Shown: in pieces, positions 37,411-47,045 of the stretch
How positions within the stretch are numbered: position 1 is the first letter of the stretch
Layout of the letters: each line of letters opens with the position of its first letter
NCBI GenBank assembly: GCA_000827265.1
Contig: KN834817.1
Span: 149,812-213,811 of the forward strand
DNA: 64,000 nucleotides
Reading direction: 5' to 3'
Source: Collybiopsis luxurians FD-317 M1
Taxonomy: Eukaryota > Basidiomycota > Agaricomycetes > Agaricales > Omphalotaceae
Program-made: the position numbers and the translations under genes
The notes under the pieces: model-generated
The model's database searches: none
What the model saw: the letters and a program-made list of their open reading frames with translations, nothing else
Told to the model about the DNA's origin: nothing

Positions 37411-38768
37411 ATGAACTCTGTACCTGAAGAGATATTACTCCACATTGCAAACTTCCTGTGGGACCCAGGCCGCCGACGGGAGGACCTGCTCAGCTTTATT
37501 CAATGCGCTAAATTATTCTATCGCATTGGCATCCCATTGTTGTATTGCTCTGTTACCTTTGGAGATGGTCCGAATATTGTGCATTGGTTGGCAGAAGACT
37601 CTTCACATCGACACCATCTTCTTCAACATATGCACCACATATCTGTTGGTGAACCAAAGCTGTGGGATCAAAGGTGCTACATCTCACCTTCCACCATTGT
37701 TGAAACCAGGACTTTTTCCATGTTGTCCAAAGCCTTGACCACAACATTGAGAATCACCGTGCACCCAAAATCTGTTATCTTGAAAAATATGTTCTTGGAA
37801 ACTTCATTCTTTACATTTGCCTCCATGGCAGAACCAATAATAGACCTGCAAATTCAATCTTGCGTCATTGATGTCCTCACAATGGAGCAGTCCCCACCCA
37901 TCAATGCAAGATCTTTATCGATCTTAAATGTTTTCTTTTCTGACCCAGTCACACCAAATCCAATTTTTCTAGGACATCAAGTTTTAACACTCATTGCATT
38001 ATGTAGACAAATGCAAAAATTGGTTTTCGAGTATGATTTGGCTCTCTGCCAGAAGTTGGAAAGCCAGCGCCATCTAATGTGGCCAATAACATTAAAGAAA
38101 ATTCAGTTTGAGCCATTGGTAATGTGGGGGTTAAACAGAGCGGAACAGCGCATTATGGCAGTAGCAACAATTTTCATGATTAACACCTGCACATCATTGG
38201 AAGAATTTACAATTTCTGGGTATTTCCCAACTAAAGAGAAAAATCTGCCACTCTGTCATTCTTCTGCAAAATCCATCAATGTCCCATTTGATTTCATCGC
38301 TGGATTATGTTATAGAGGGAACTTGGAAAAACTAAATATTTTGCATTCTATTTTGAATGCTGAAACAATCAGCAAATTACCCAGATTGCTCACGTTACGA
38401 ACACTAGCTGTGTCAATGGTTGTAATGGACGCGCCTTCACTTACTGGGCTGTTACATGTCTTCCCCAACCTGGTACATCTCACTGCCACCTTGGATATAT
38501 TTGATACCATTGAAGTAAGAAATTTCTTTTCATTTCCGGATGGACACCTGCTAATGGTTTCTTTTCTCTTCAATAGCAGAATTGGGTGATTGAATTATTT
38601 TTCTCCTGGCGGTTGCTGAAAAAGCTGGAGCTTATCCTACCTCTGTATATCTTGACTGAAGATTGCATTTTGTTCCATGCCCTCCGGCGCACTCTTCAGC
38701 AGTTGGAGCCTCAGCTACAAGCTCAGGAGTTAATCATAAATGATGAATTGGTTTGGTGCCGTAGATAA
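37411..38768 (+). CDS. F-box protein, LRR-like, two exons
   Basis: Exon 1 is 37411-38514. The intron is 38515-38576, or 38579 with the alternative AG. Exon 2 runs to the TAA at 38766-38768, giving about 430 residues. The F-box is at the very N-terminus: VPEEILLHIANFLWDPG, then DLLSFIQCAKLFYRIG. Irregular Leu-rich blocks follow (LSILNVFFSDP, LEEFTISGYFPT, LRTLAVSMVVMD), ending LVWCRR. It likely acts as an SCF substrate receptor, pairing with SKP1. It shares plan and the EEFTISGYFP block with the F-box gene at 8116. No premature stop was seen. Confidence 0.75.
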
Positions 38769-39237
38769 GTAAGTAATTGGAACACTCCAGGCATTGTTGT
38801 GTTAGTATAGGACATTGCAGAGGTACTATAAGTCTATAACGAGGCCATTGTTTGCTTTCAATTAGTCCAATGTAGCAAGACATAAATTGGGTCACCAATT
38901 TGTCTTCTTACTTCTCAATAGTCAATTACTCAGTAGAACCAGAAGACTCAGTCACTCATTGGCAATTAATTCAGCCTTCGCGGCATTCATTAGGAAAAAC
39001 ATGCACCTGAATTGCACAGCTTCCGTATGGCTAACCCAAGACGAATGTACAATAATAGTCAAGCAAAAAAAAAAAAGACAACAGCTGTAAAAGTCAAACT
39101 ACCGTAAGATGGTAACGAAAACAATTTTCCAAATAGAAAGAACCTAATATCAAAATATTGTATACCCTTTGCATCTACCTGATCTAAACACATTCCTCAT
39201 CTTCTAAATAATTTCTACGTACCGGGTTTCTATGATT
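38769..39237. other. Convergent intergenic region
   Basis: 3' flanks of the F-box gene and of the Zn2Cys6 gene. It contains an A-rich run at about 39065-39077. No gene. Confidence 0.4.
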
Positions 39238-40135
39238 TCAACCGCAGCCTTCAAAAACTTCAGCGCTGTAACCAGGGAAGGCATTTTCAAACAAGGAATG
39301 CAATGATGGAAGGCTGTTGCGATTGCTGGCTTCTAAAGCTTTGTCGGAACAAAGCTCAACTGGAGGTAAACGTGGCCCTGGAGATAACTCTCCAGCACAG
39401 TGACAATTTAACACAAGCGCATCAGGAAGAGGGGGAAGGACACGGCGGTGAGTAAGTGGTAATGAAACAGCCTTTACGGGAATGTGGGGCGTGAATGTTA
39501 CAGCGGTCTCAGTGAAAGCAATTGATCTCCCAACTTGACCTATTGTTAATGTATGATTCTGGACGTCAAAAAGACAGCGTCAACTGAAACGACATCATTT
39601 AGGATAGGTTGAATGCATACGAACAAGAATGGCACTGTCAAGAATTGCATCAGCATTGTTACTTTGGCAGTCACTCGTATTTGTGCGAATGCCGGAGTAG
39701 AGAGCACGATCCCCTAGAGTTCCACCACGCCGACATTTGGAAGATCGGCCTTCATCGGAACGCTGTCGGTCATAATACTGTTGCCTGCTGTAAGTACATT
39801 CTGCGAAAGTCAGCAGCAGCTAGAGAACAGCGTAAAGTAATGCGTACTAATTCCAAGCGATAAGCATCTGGTACAGCATTGCCCTTCGCTACCCTTCCCA
39901 CAATTTCGTTTCTGAAGAAAGCACTGGTCACAAGCTAGGTTAAAGTGTAAGAAACTGTCTGTATGATGTTGTTCAACCAACCTTTGGCACCAAATAACAA
40001 CTTCGTTGGCCTCATTCTGGTTCCAGAACGCGATATACGTATCCTTGATGGACAACGAGCATCTCTCTTGACATCTTCCAATACACCATCTTTCAGCTGA
40101 AATGTGGTCTGCATCTTTAACGAAGTGCACGGCAT
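39238..40135 (-). CDS. Zn2Cys6 (Gal4-type) zinc-cluster protein, four exons
   Basis: Minus-strand exons 40135-39982, 39934-39848, 39800-39625 and 39558-39238 sum to 738 nt, i.e. 245 residues, with consistent phases. The cluster reads ACDQCFLQKRNCGKGSEGQC, then CTRC, then LSLGIKCTY: C-x2-C-x6-C-x7-C-x3-C-x6-C after splicing, close to the classic Zn2Cys6 spacing. Intron 1 falls just before the first Cys and intron 2 just before the last, so unspliced translation loses the sixth ligand. The domain starts at about residue 52 after a basic N-terminus (SRIRISRSGTRMRPTK), and the C-terminus is Pro/Leu-rich. Its role is probably transcription regulation. The gene keeps many CpGs, unlike the island to its left. 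The third intron uses a less usual donor (gttcgt). Confidence 0.7.
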
Positions 40136-41238
40136 GACAAGATAGAAATCGTAAAAGACAGCGCAGCGCTTAAGCAAACAGAAAGAACCCCATATAAATA
40201 TCATTGAGGACCGGTAAACACGTAAGTACAATCTTCACATGTTGTTAATCAATAAAGAGTGCTCCACCGATGGCATCTGATTGATCGGTTAAAGATTGCT
40301 GCTTCCTGCCTTACTTGGAACTCCGGACGTATATTTGGTATATTTACTCCGACTTCTTAAGTGAAACAGGCTAGATATCTTCTATCTTCAATTTTTTTGA
40401 CACCATTGAATGTAAATTACATTGGTTATACATCCTTTAGGTGTGAAATTGAGAAAACAACATTGAAAAAGGTCTGCATCTAAACTGGCTGCCGGCTGCC
40501 TAATGCATCCATTCTTTAAGTTTGCGCTAATGCTGAAAACCTGACTTTTGCCTTCAAAAAATTGGAATGAGCATAAGAAGCTCAGCCGTGAGATGTCAGT
40601 GATCTGACTACAGCCTGCCCTGACGGTGCTAGCTTCCAAAGATGAATGTCCGAGAGATACATCCTTTTTTTTTTTTTTTTCAAATATTCTATACTACGCC
40701 TAATCGAGGCCTACTTCTGACTTTTCCAGTAGTTAGTAACGGCATCATATGCTGCTAGAATGAACTTCAGCCACTGTAATGCTCTCTTCCTCATTCCACC
40801 ATCAGGAAAGGTCAAATGTCTTCTTCACCTGTGCTCCACACCTAGTCGGTGTCGGAACTGACATAGCTTTCCTTTGAACTGGCTAGTCCCTTTCCTGCGG
40901 CATCATTTATCTTGCAATAGTGAAATACCTTTTTAATGTCATTGAAGTACATTAGCGTAACATTCAACTGCTTATCTGCTTTTCCCCTTGTGAAAAACTT
41001 CTCCGTCGAGGTCAGGAGCATGCGTGTGGGGTACACCGTGGGGTACACGATTGAATTAAAGTGTGACAATTGAGCAATGGGCATCAGATGCCGGTGAAAT
41101 TTTGCTAAACAGCTAATAGCCTCCTCTGCAAGCTGTTCAGTTATGATTGCTCATTAAAAGCCCTGGAAATAGTGAATAATAGGGTCCGGCATCAATGCAG
41201 ATTTATAATTATAATATAAAGAGAGAGATTTAGTACTG
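40136..41238. other. Intergenic with poly-T and the GTGGGGTAC motif
   Basis: No gene recognised. A run of about 16 T lies at 40664-40680, and the tandem motif is at 41024-41049. Confidence 0.4.
41024..41049 (+). repeat. GTGGGGTAC-type tandem motif, copy 5
   Basis: GTGTGGGGTACACC followed by GTGGGGTACACG: two units, the closest match to the copy at 5318-5340, more than 35 kb away. Confidence 0.6.
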
Positions 41239-41995
41239 ATGTCGTCAACCGTCCAGGACATCTTTGATGAAATCTGGAATTCGTTTGAGGGCGAATATCA
41301 GCCCGATGCGACGGTTGAAGGTACGTGGGGCTCAAACTGCGTGGAAAACAATATTCAGTCCATTTTTCAGAGCTCCTCGATGCATTCAGGCAGTACCCCG
41401 ATGTCTTCGTCACCCCTGATGGATATATTCGCTATGAACCTGGCTTAATCTCTGAAAAACGTATGTATTTCACCATGAACAGATGCTTCCATTCCTATTT
41501 ACCACACCTTCCAGCACCATCCGATGAAGGTATGCATTCCTCAGACTGCTTTTCTGATCCTCTCTGACAATCCTCCGGAGGGTCTGAAGGTAAAAAGTTG
41601 GCGGCGGGATCGCCTAACAAAGCTGTGTATTCTTTGAATTGCTTTCCCAATTGCCCTCGACTATCATGAGGACGATCCGAACATGAAAACTTGGATCCAG
41701 AACCGTCCAATGAAGGTACGTATTCAGCAACTACCTTCCTCACCACCTTTGACTATCATTAGGAGGGGGGTCTGAAGACCAAAACTCAGATGCAGACATA
41801 ACATTGGTGGAGGTGGACTTGTTGGGTCAGTTCCCTTGATCACAAATCAGTTCCCATTGCTGAAATGTTCTTTTTTTTGCGGCATTAGATTTGACTAAAG
41901 AAGTTAACAATGAAGGTAAGCTTCCTTGTCTGGTCTGACCATGCACAATCTTATTTTCAGTCTGGTTTTATAGAGGATGTCTTTCCTGCTCTTGA
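41239..41995 (+). CDS. Small acidic protein encoded by micro-exons
   Basis: Proposed exons: 41239-41320, 41371-41460, 41515-41529 (15 nt), 41581-41589 (9 nt), 41671-41715 (45 nt), 41763-41825, 41889-41915 (27 nt) and 41961-41995. They total 366 nt, i.e. 121 residues. Every intron is phase 1 and splits a Gly, Glu or similar codon after ...GAA-G. The protein begins SSTVQDIFDEIWNSFEGEY, has LLDAFRQYPDVFV, then an acidic Ser/Glu/Asp/Gly-rich part built from repeated S-x-E-G pieces. Segments around 41514-41600 and 41700-41780 are diverged duplicates (CCATCCGATGAAGGTA versus CCGTCCAATGAAGGTA), so micro-exon plus intron was duplicated. Function unknown. Confidence 0.55.
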
Positions 41996-42240
41996 GACGC
42001 AGGTACATCCATTCGACTTGACTGTCCTTTGGCATAGCCATTTTGTGGAGTTCTGTGATGAATGCGATAGGGATGTGCTTGACCACAATTCTCCATGCAC
42101 CGCTACAGAGGATGTCTTTCCTGCTCTTGGGACGCAGGTACATCCGATTAACTTGACTATTCTTGACAGTGATTTTGTTGAGCTTGGCGATGAATGCGGT
42201 AGGGATATTCTTGACCACGATACTACATGAACCGCTTGAA
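41973..42240. repeat. Tandem duplication, two units of about 136 bp
   Basis: Unit 1 starts GAGGATGTCTTTCCTGCTCT at 41973 and unit 2 starts identically at about 42109. Both continue with CGCAGGTACATCC, AACTTGACT/GACTTGACT and GATGAATGCG, ending CTTGACCAC. A plus-strand frame is open across both, but it is a different frame from the gene model ending at 41995. Confidence 0.7.
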
Positions 42241-42361
42241 TTGTATACATATATCTTTATTCTTCACCCTAAAAATTAACACATAAGAATCGAATCATTT
42301 CTTGAACATACTTTACAACTTGCAATTATATAGCGTACAAAAACTAGGCAAAATTGCATTG
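42241..42361. other. Short intergenic region
   Basis: AT-rich 3' flank of the minus-strand gene. Nothing else seen. Confidence 0.4.
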
Positions 42362-43900
42362 TTACACTGTGTCAACTTTATTTAAAAGTTCCTCAATCGT
42401 AGAGAACAACTGAATACGTTCCAAGTATGCTGTGTCTTTCCCAGCCTGAGTCTCTGCGTATCGATTGGGATCACAAACCCGCAACTCCTCTTCAGTCATA
42501 CAGCCATTTTCAACCCAGTGTAAGATCCCGCCGGCTGTATATTGTGTGAAGGAGATTCGAACATCTCCTTTGACAACAGGCATGTTCGAATGCATGATAA
42601 CAGCGGAGGGAATGAGGATGGTAGTTCCATGAGGAAAATTGATAACAAGTTTCAGCTCCCAGAGGATAAGCTGGGCGCTGCGACTTGCATCAAAGTCCCC
42701 GAGGGCCGTTATCGCACACCAGCGAAATGGCTGGTTGAGAAAGTTGCGGTGCTTGAAGCACCAAACATTACCGCTGAAGTTGAAGGCGGCGGCAACAAAA
42801 ACCCCACCCTTGAAGTCATTGGGAAGGTATGGGAGCTTGCTGTACATTGTTTTCATTGTCGTTTCGTATCGATTGTAAACGCGGGGGGCCCATAGTGAGA
42901 ATGTAGCTGAACATACAGAATCAGCACGTCGCCATCGAAAAAAAGTAAACACAATGACGTACCGTTGTGATACTGCGCCATACGAACTATGACTTCATGT
43001 CCCACTAACTGTCTCAAAACATCCCCCATTCCGTTGCCTCCCAGTGCAACCGCAATCCCATTACCGTTTCCTTCAGTGACGCCGATGTTAAATGCAGGGA
43101 ATCCCCCACGAGTGTGAGCACCCTCTGGACTTCGAGCACCAAGCCCAGCCGCCTTTCCCTCCAGCATGATAAGCTGAAATGCTGCCTTCAATGCTTCACT
43201 GTATCCACTGCCCGGTTGGCCTGCCAAGAGGCCGATAATCCGCCCTTGAAGATCTAGAATGGGATAAGGAGTGCTGACCAAAGGAACGAATGAGCAAAAT
43301 TCGCATACAAAATTAAAGAACCTTACACCCCAACCCATTTTATGTGTCTTAAGCCGAGCCCAATGAGCTGCGAGAGGCTATATTCTGCCTGCTTTTCCCT
43401 TCTCGTGCCCAGCTCTGCTCGCATTACCTGCTTGCCTGTGTGAGCGCCTCTAGCAGCTGCAAAGTCGGAGGTGTTCAGATCGATGTGTATGGCCGTCCCG
43501 TGAGAGAGGACTTGCTGTAGAGTGCGTTTGGAGCGCCTTCATACAGTAAGGGAGATGCCGCACGGCATTTTTGTGCTCGTTTCGAATTTTCAAGCTTTTG
43601 TCGTGCGTCAAGGCGATCAGCAGGCGGCAGAAAAGGAGGGGTTGGCGAATCGAGGGCATCGGGGAACTTAGAAAGGGTATCAGCGGCTGGCTTGCTTTGT
43701 CGATTGCCGGTGCAATTACCATGCTTTCGCTTCGACTGGTTGGGTTTCTTGGCGGGAATAGGCTGACTGGGAGCTAAAGAATCTGGCGTATTTGCAATGC
43801 AAGGCTGAGGCGAGGAAGCGGTGGAAGGTGAGAAATGAGAGGGTGGGACTGCATCGTCGATTGTTGCACCTGTCGCGAGTCCCGTTAAGCTAAGACCGAA
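42362..43900 (-). CDS. 2OG/Fe(II)-dioxygenase-like (TET/JBP-like fold) agaricomycete protein
   Basis: Minus-strand exons: about 43900-43327, 43273-42963 and 42906-42362. The N-terminus is basic (RKHGNCTG, then RQKLENSKRAQKCRA). The middle reads PYPILDLQGRIIGLLAGQPG, a block shared by a large agaricomycete family. After an intron comes TFSLWAPRVYNRY, then FKHRNFLNQPFRWCAITALG, LILWELKLVINFPHG, LIPSAVIMHSN and ISFTQYTAGGILHWVE. From memory, relatives read HxDxxN...GWCAITxLGxFDxxxGGxLxLW...H, a double-stranded beta-helix oxygenase pattern. Here HxD is HRN and GGxL is SAQL, so metal binding may be lost. The frame also changes near 43520 by a tiny intron or an indel. The C-terminus ends at 42362. 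Family-level placement is from memory. Confidence 0.5.
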
Positions 43901-45464
43901 CAAGAACAGCGGTTAGTCGGGTATTGATTCGATGCAGAAAGCTGCGGCTTAAATAGTGAATGGAGTCCCCGTTCCCCAACTGCTGCAACTAGGTCCGCTG
44001 GGGCGAAGCAGTAACTTTGCAGTGGATGATGGGGTTTTGAGGGGCTCTATAGGTGTTAAGATATGCAGCAAAAGGGAGGCTCTCCGTAGAAAGCCCTGAG
44101 GAACATGTCTGTACCCAATTGACTGCAGCAGACCCCATAATTGGAGATTCTATGCTGCAGCCCTCGAATTCAGTAGCATAAACCCCATAGAATTGTATAT
44201 AATCAAAATTTATGAAATAAAAGGCTTACATACCGCTGAAATCAAAGGAAAGTTTGCAGTCAGTGGCCCGGAGTGATACAGGTTGGAGGAAAATAATCAA
44301 CGAACATGCATGCATGTGCTCATCAGGCACAAGTCATGCTCGCTTGTAGCTGTTTTACCTCAGTCGGGTGCGCGCATCTCTCTGCCCGCCCACGCGCTTA
44401 ATCACATGGCAGGCACTGGAACAAAAATTGCCATGTCATTTTTGTCCACTTTTCCACAGCATAAACCAGTCGCAACAAGTTGTCATCCACTGCCAACACC
44501 TTCTTCTTCTATTCAAGGAGCCATCAATCACAAATAATCTGTTGCTTGGTGCTCATCAACAGAACCATCTCCAGTGCGCAAGCAAGGTTTTGCCCACGTG
44601 AGTGGAGCCTTTATAAATAGTAAAGCTCATGTACAGTAACAATACCTTTACCTACGACGAATTACAGTTTATTCAAGTTTACAACTTGCATGAACTTACT
44701 GAGTAATCAAGTGATTGACGCAAAAGCTCGTCTTTGATCTCGACTTCGACAACGTCTGACGCGTGAGCTCATTGTTTCGAAGGTAATTCAAGTATTCAGA
44801 AGGTAAACTTCTATTAAATCTTTAGCCAGAGTGTATTACTGAACCCTGAAACTATCCAGTTTCATTAGAGTATCCTTATGGAGCTTATCAATTTGGAGCA
44901 TGCGAATAATGTCAACAGGAGGCTGGGCAGGGCAAGGGCTTGTGAAGAATGAGATCAACGAGGAGGGTAAATATTTCAAAGATGGAGACAAAGAACAGAA
45001 TTCCGTATTTGAGGTGATCTGGTGTCTTGTTCTTTTCTTTGCATCGAGGGTTTCTTTTTCTGCCAATTCACATTCAGGATTTATGTCCGCATTTTTGTAC
45101 TCAGTTGCTGCTCATTTGAGACAGTCCAAATGGGTGTTGACAAAGTAACTTGAAAATTTCAAACTCCGCTAGCTTCGCCATACAAAAGTAACTTTATTTA
45201 CTTTTTTACTTGTGCTTACTTTGAGACACTTTAGGGCTAAATAATCAATCTAAGTATCTTCGAGCTCATTGTTCATTATTCCTATGTGAACAATATTGGG
45301 AAAAGTGGTCAAAAAGCGGTACCACATCACATATATCGCTGCCATGGCCCGAAAATGTTTTTGAGCTTGAATTCTAATGCCATATTGTGCCGGGCATCTG
45401 AAAGCTAAATACAATATAAATGCAACAATCTTATGGTCTGTCTTTTCTCCCTCTTGCATTCAAA
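43901..45464. other. Intergenic, no gene recognised
   Basis: Short open frames on both strands overlap without family features. Strings like AAAGTAACTTGAAA occur at about 45143, similar to the AAGTTACTT cluster at 47449-47540 in inverse orientation. Upstream exons of the dioxygenase-like gene may lie in 43900-44280. Confidence 0.35.
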
Positions 45465-47045
45465 GATGCTAAATTGGCTTCTTAGCTTTTTTCATTGGCG
45501 CAAACAGGACAATAACTCCCAGAATGTTGCAGTTCCAGTGGATAGTACTCAGTCAATGCCTAATCCTTACTCTCATATGCCTAGTAGCATTGAATATACT
45601 GTCCCCGCTGGAATCCTACTTCAGTTACTATGGTTTGGTATTGAACTTACTCACAGTTCAGAGGGATAGAACCAGAGTCAGTGAGAGGCATTCTGAGGTT
45701 AGAGAGAGAGAAAATGGGGGAAGTGAAAGGTATTATTTCTAATGAAAAAATCCTCAGTTAAATACAGAGCACTGGAATAAGTATTCAGACACTCAGGAGC
45801 TGAGTGTCTGAATAAGACTCAACTGCAAAAGACAGTTGAGTGTGTAGCTGGATGAGTATCTAAAATAAGTAAGCAAATATGCATATCAGTAAGTAATGAT
45901 TGACATGCTGTCAACCATGGAATAACTATGGAATAATAATACAAGTTCACCAAAATGGTGAACTTGTTGCGCTTCATGTGCAGGAGTGCAGGGAGCATGA
46001 CACTGGCTATCCAGTTCTCTCAGGTAGGTAATTTGACAAGTCAGATTTGGTAAAAACTAAGGTGGTTCAGCTCCTGGGCCTCAGTCCCAAATGCAGCAGC
46101 CTGCTTTCCATCATCAGTATCCTCACACCCAGGCTCAGCTTCTTCAGGCTAATCAAACCCAGCTCCATGGGGCTCAAACATCAGGAATCCCAGGTTATGC
46201 TCCTCAATATGCAATCCCATATACTGTTCCTCTAGCTGTTACTACCAGTTTTAGTCCTATGCCTTACTATCCCCTTATGAGCAGGCCTTCTCAAATGGGT
46301 CTGAGTGATCCTTCCAGTGCTCACTGCTATTCATGCCAACTCAGCTCAGATAATAAATGAGCCCTTCTAAATTCCAAGCTCTTCTCACCCATTTTACTCT
46401 CAGACTCCAGCAGCAAATGTAACCATGCAGGGTGATCAAAGTAAGTAAACCTTCCAGCCTATTAGAATATTGATATCTTAACAGCTGATTTTGGGGAATT
46501 GCAGAAAGGAGATCCTCATGCAAAAACCTTCAAGCAGAGCAAATGGGTATGGGTTTCTGTTGGTAGTGCTGTTTTCAAAGGTTCTATTGGTGAGAAGTGG
46601 AAATGTTTAGATGTTTTAAATTGTTCTTCTTGTGAAAGATTAGTACAGCCAAAAATCAAGGCTCTTCAGTATCAGAAAGGAGTTGGATGCACAATTCCTC
46701 ACTGTCCTGGAATACTGCAACACATCTCATGAACTGCAGTATCATATCACTCACAGGTAGCTCAAGATGGGGGGGNNNNNNNNNNNNNNNNNNNNNNNNN
46801 NNNNNNNNNNNNNNNNNNNNNNNNNNNNNNNNNNNNNNNNNNNNNNNNNNNNNNNNNNNNNNNNNNNNNNNNNNNNNNNNNNNNNNNNNNNNNNNNNNNN
46901 NNNNNNNNNNNNNNNNNNNNNNNNNNNNNNNNNNNNNNNNNNNNNNNNNNNNNNNNNNNNNNNNNNNNNNNNNNCTTTTTTTCCCTTCCACTCATGTTTG
47001 TAGGTACTTGGGTGAAGGCTCACTATCACCTACAGACTTGTATTA
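45465..47045 (+). CDS. Pro/Gln-rich protein with a GCM/WRKY/FLYWCH-like zinc-finger block, broken by the gap
   Basis: A candidate first exon at 45465 reads WLLSFFHWRKQDNNSQN. A later exon (about 46086-46360) is Pro/Gln/Tyr-rich: QMQQPAFHHQYPHTQAQLL, then YAIPYTVPLAV. After an intron ending at about 46502, the next exon reads KGDPHAKTFKQSKWVWVSVG and KWKCLDVLNCSSCERLVQP, then GCTIPHCPGILQH. The C-x4-C-x2-C...C-x4-C...H pattern resembles the zinc-binding WRKY-GCM1/FLYWCH-type fingers found in transposon-derived proteins; this is inference. The gap at 46776-46974 removes what follows, so the 3' end is unknown. A cluster of hairpins lies in the putative intron at 45.8-46.0 kb. Confidence 0.4.
45783..45966. 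repeat. Cluster of perfect hairpins
   Basis: Four perfect inverted repeats within 184 bp. ATTCAGACACTCA pairs with TGAGTGTCTGAAT (45783-45813). CTCAACTG pairs with CAGTTGAG (45818-45840). TTGACA pairs with TGTCAA (about 45900-45914). CAAGTTCACCA pairs with TGGTGAACTTG (45942-45966). Loops are 3-7 nt. They may be foldback elements, transposon remains or structured intron RNA. Confidence 0.7.
46776..46974. other. Assembly gap of 199 N
   Basis: Runs of G and of T flank the gap, as expected for a short-read scaffold join. It interrupts the zinc-finger-like gene; the real length is unknown. Confidence 0.99.

Noticed and set aside
41910..42230. Single 106-codon plus-strand protein over the tandem duplication
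   Set aside because: Its start lies inside an intron of the acidic gene in another frame, and frames are open on the minus strand too; more likely a duplicated non-coding or 3' segment.
42542..42895. Plus-strand open frame over the dioxygenase-like gene
   Set aside because: Shadow of the minus-strand coding exon, which has recognisable family blocks and good splice sites.
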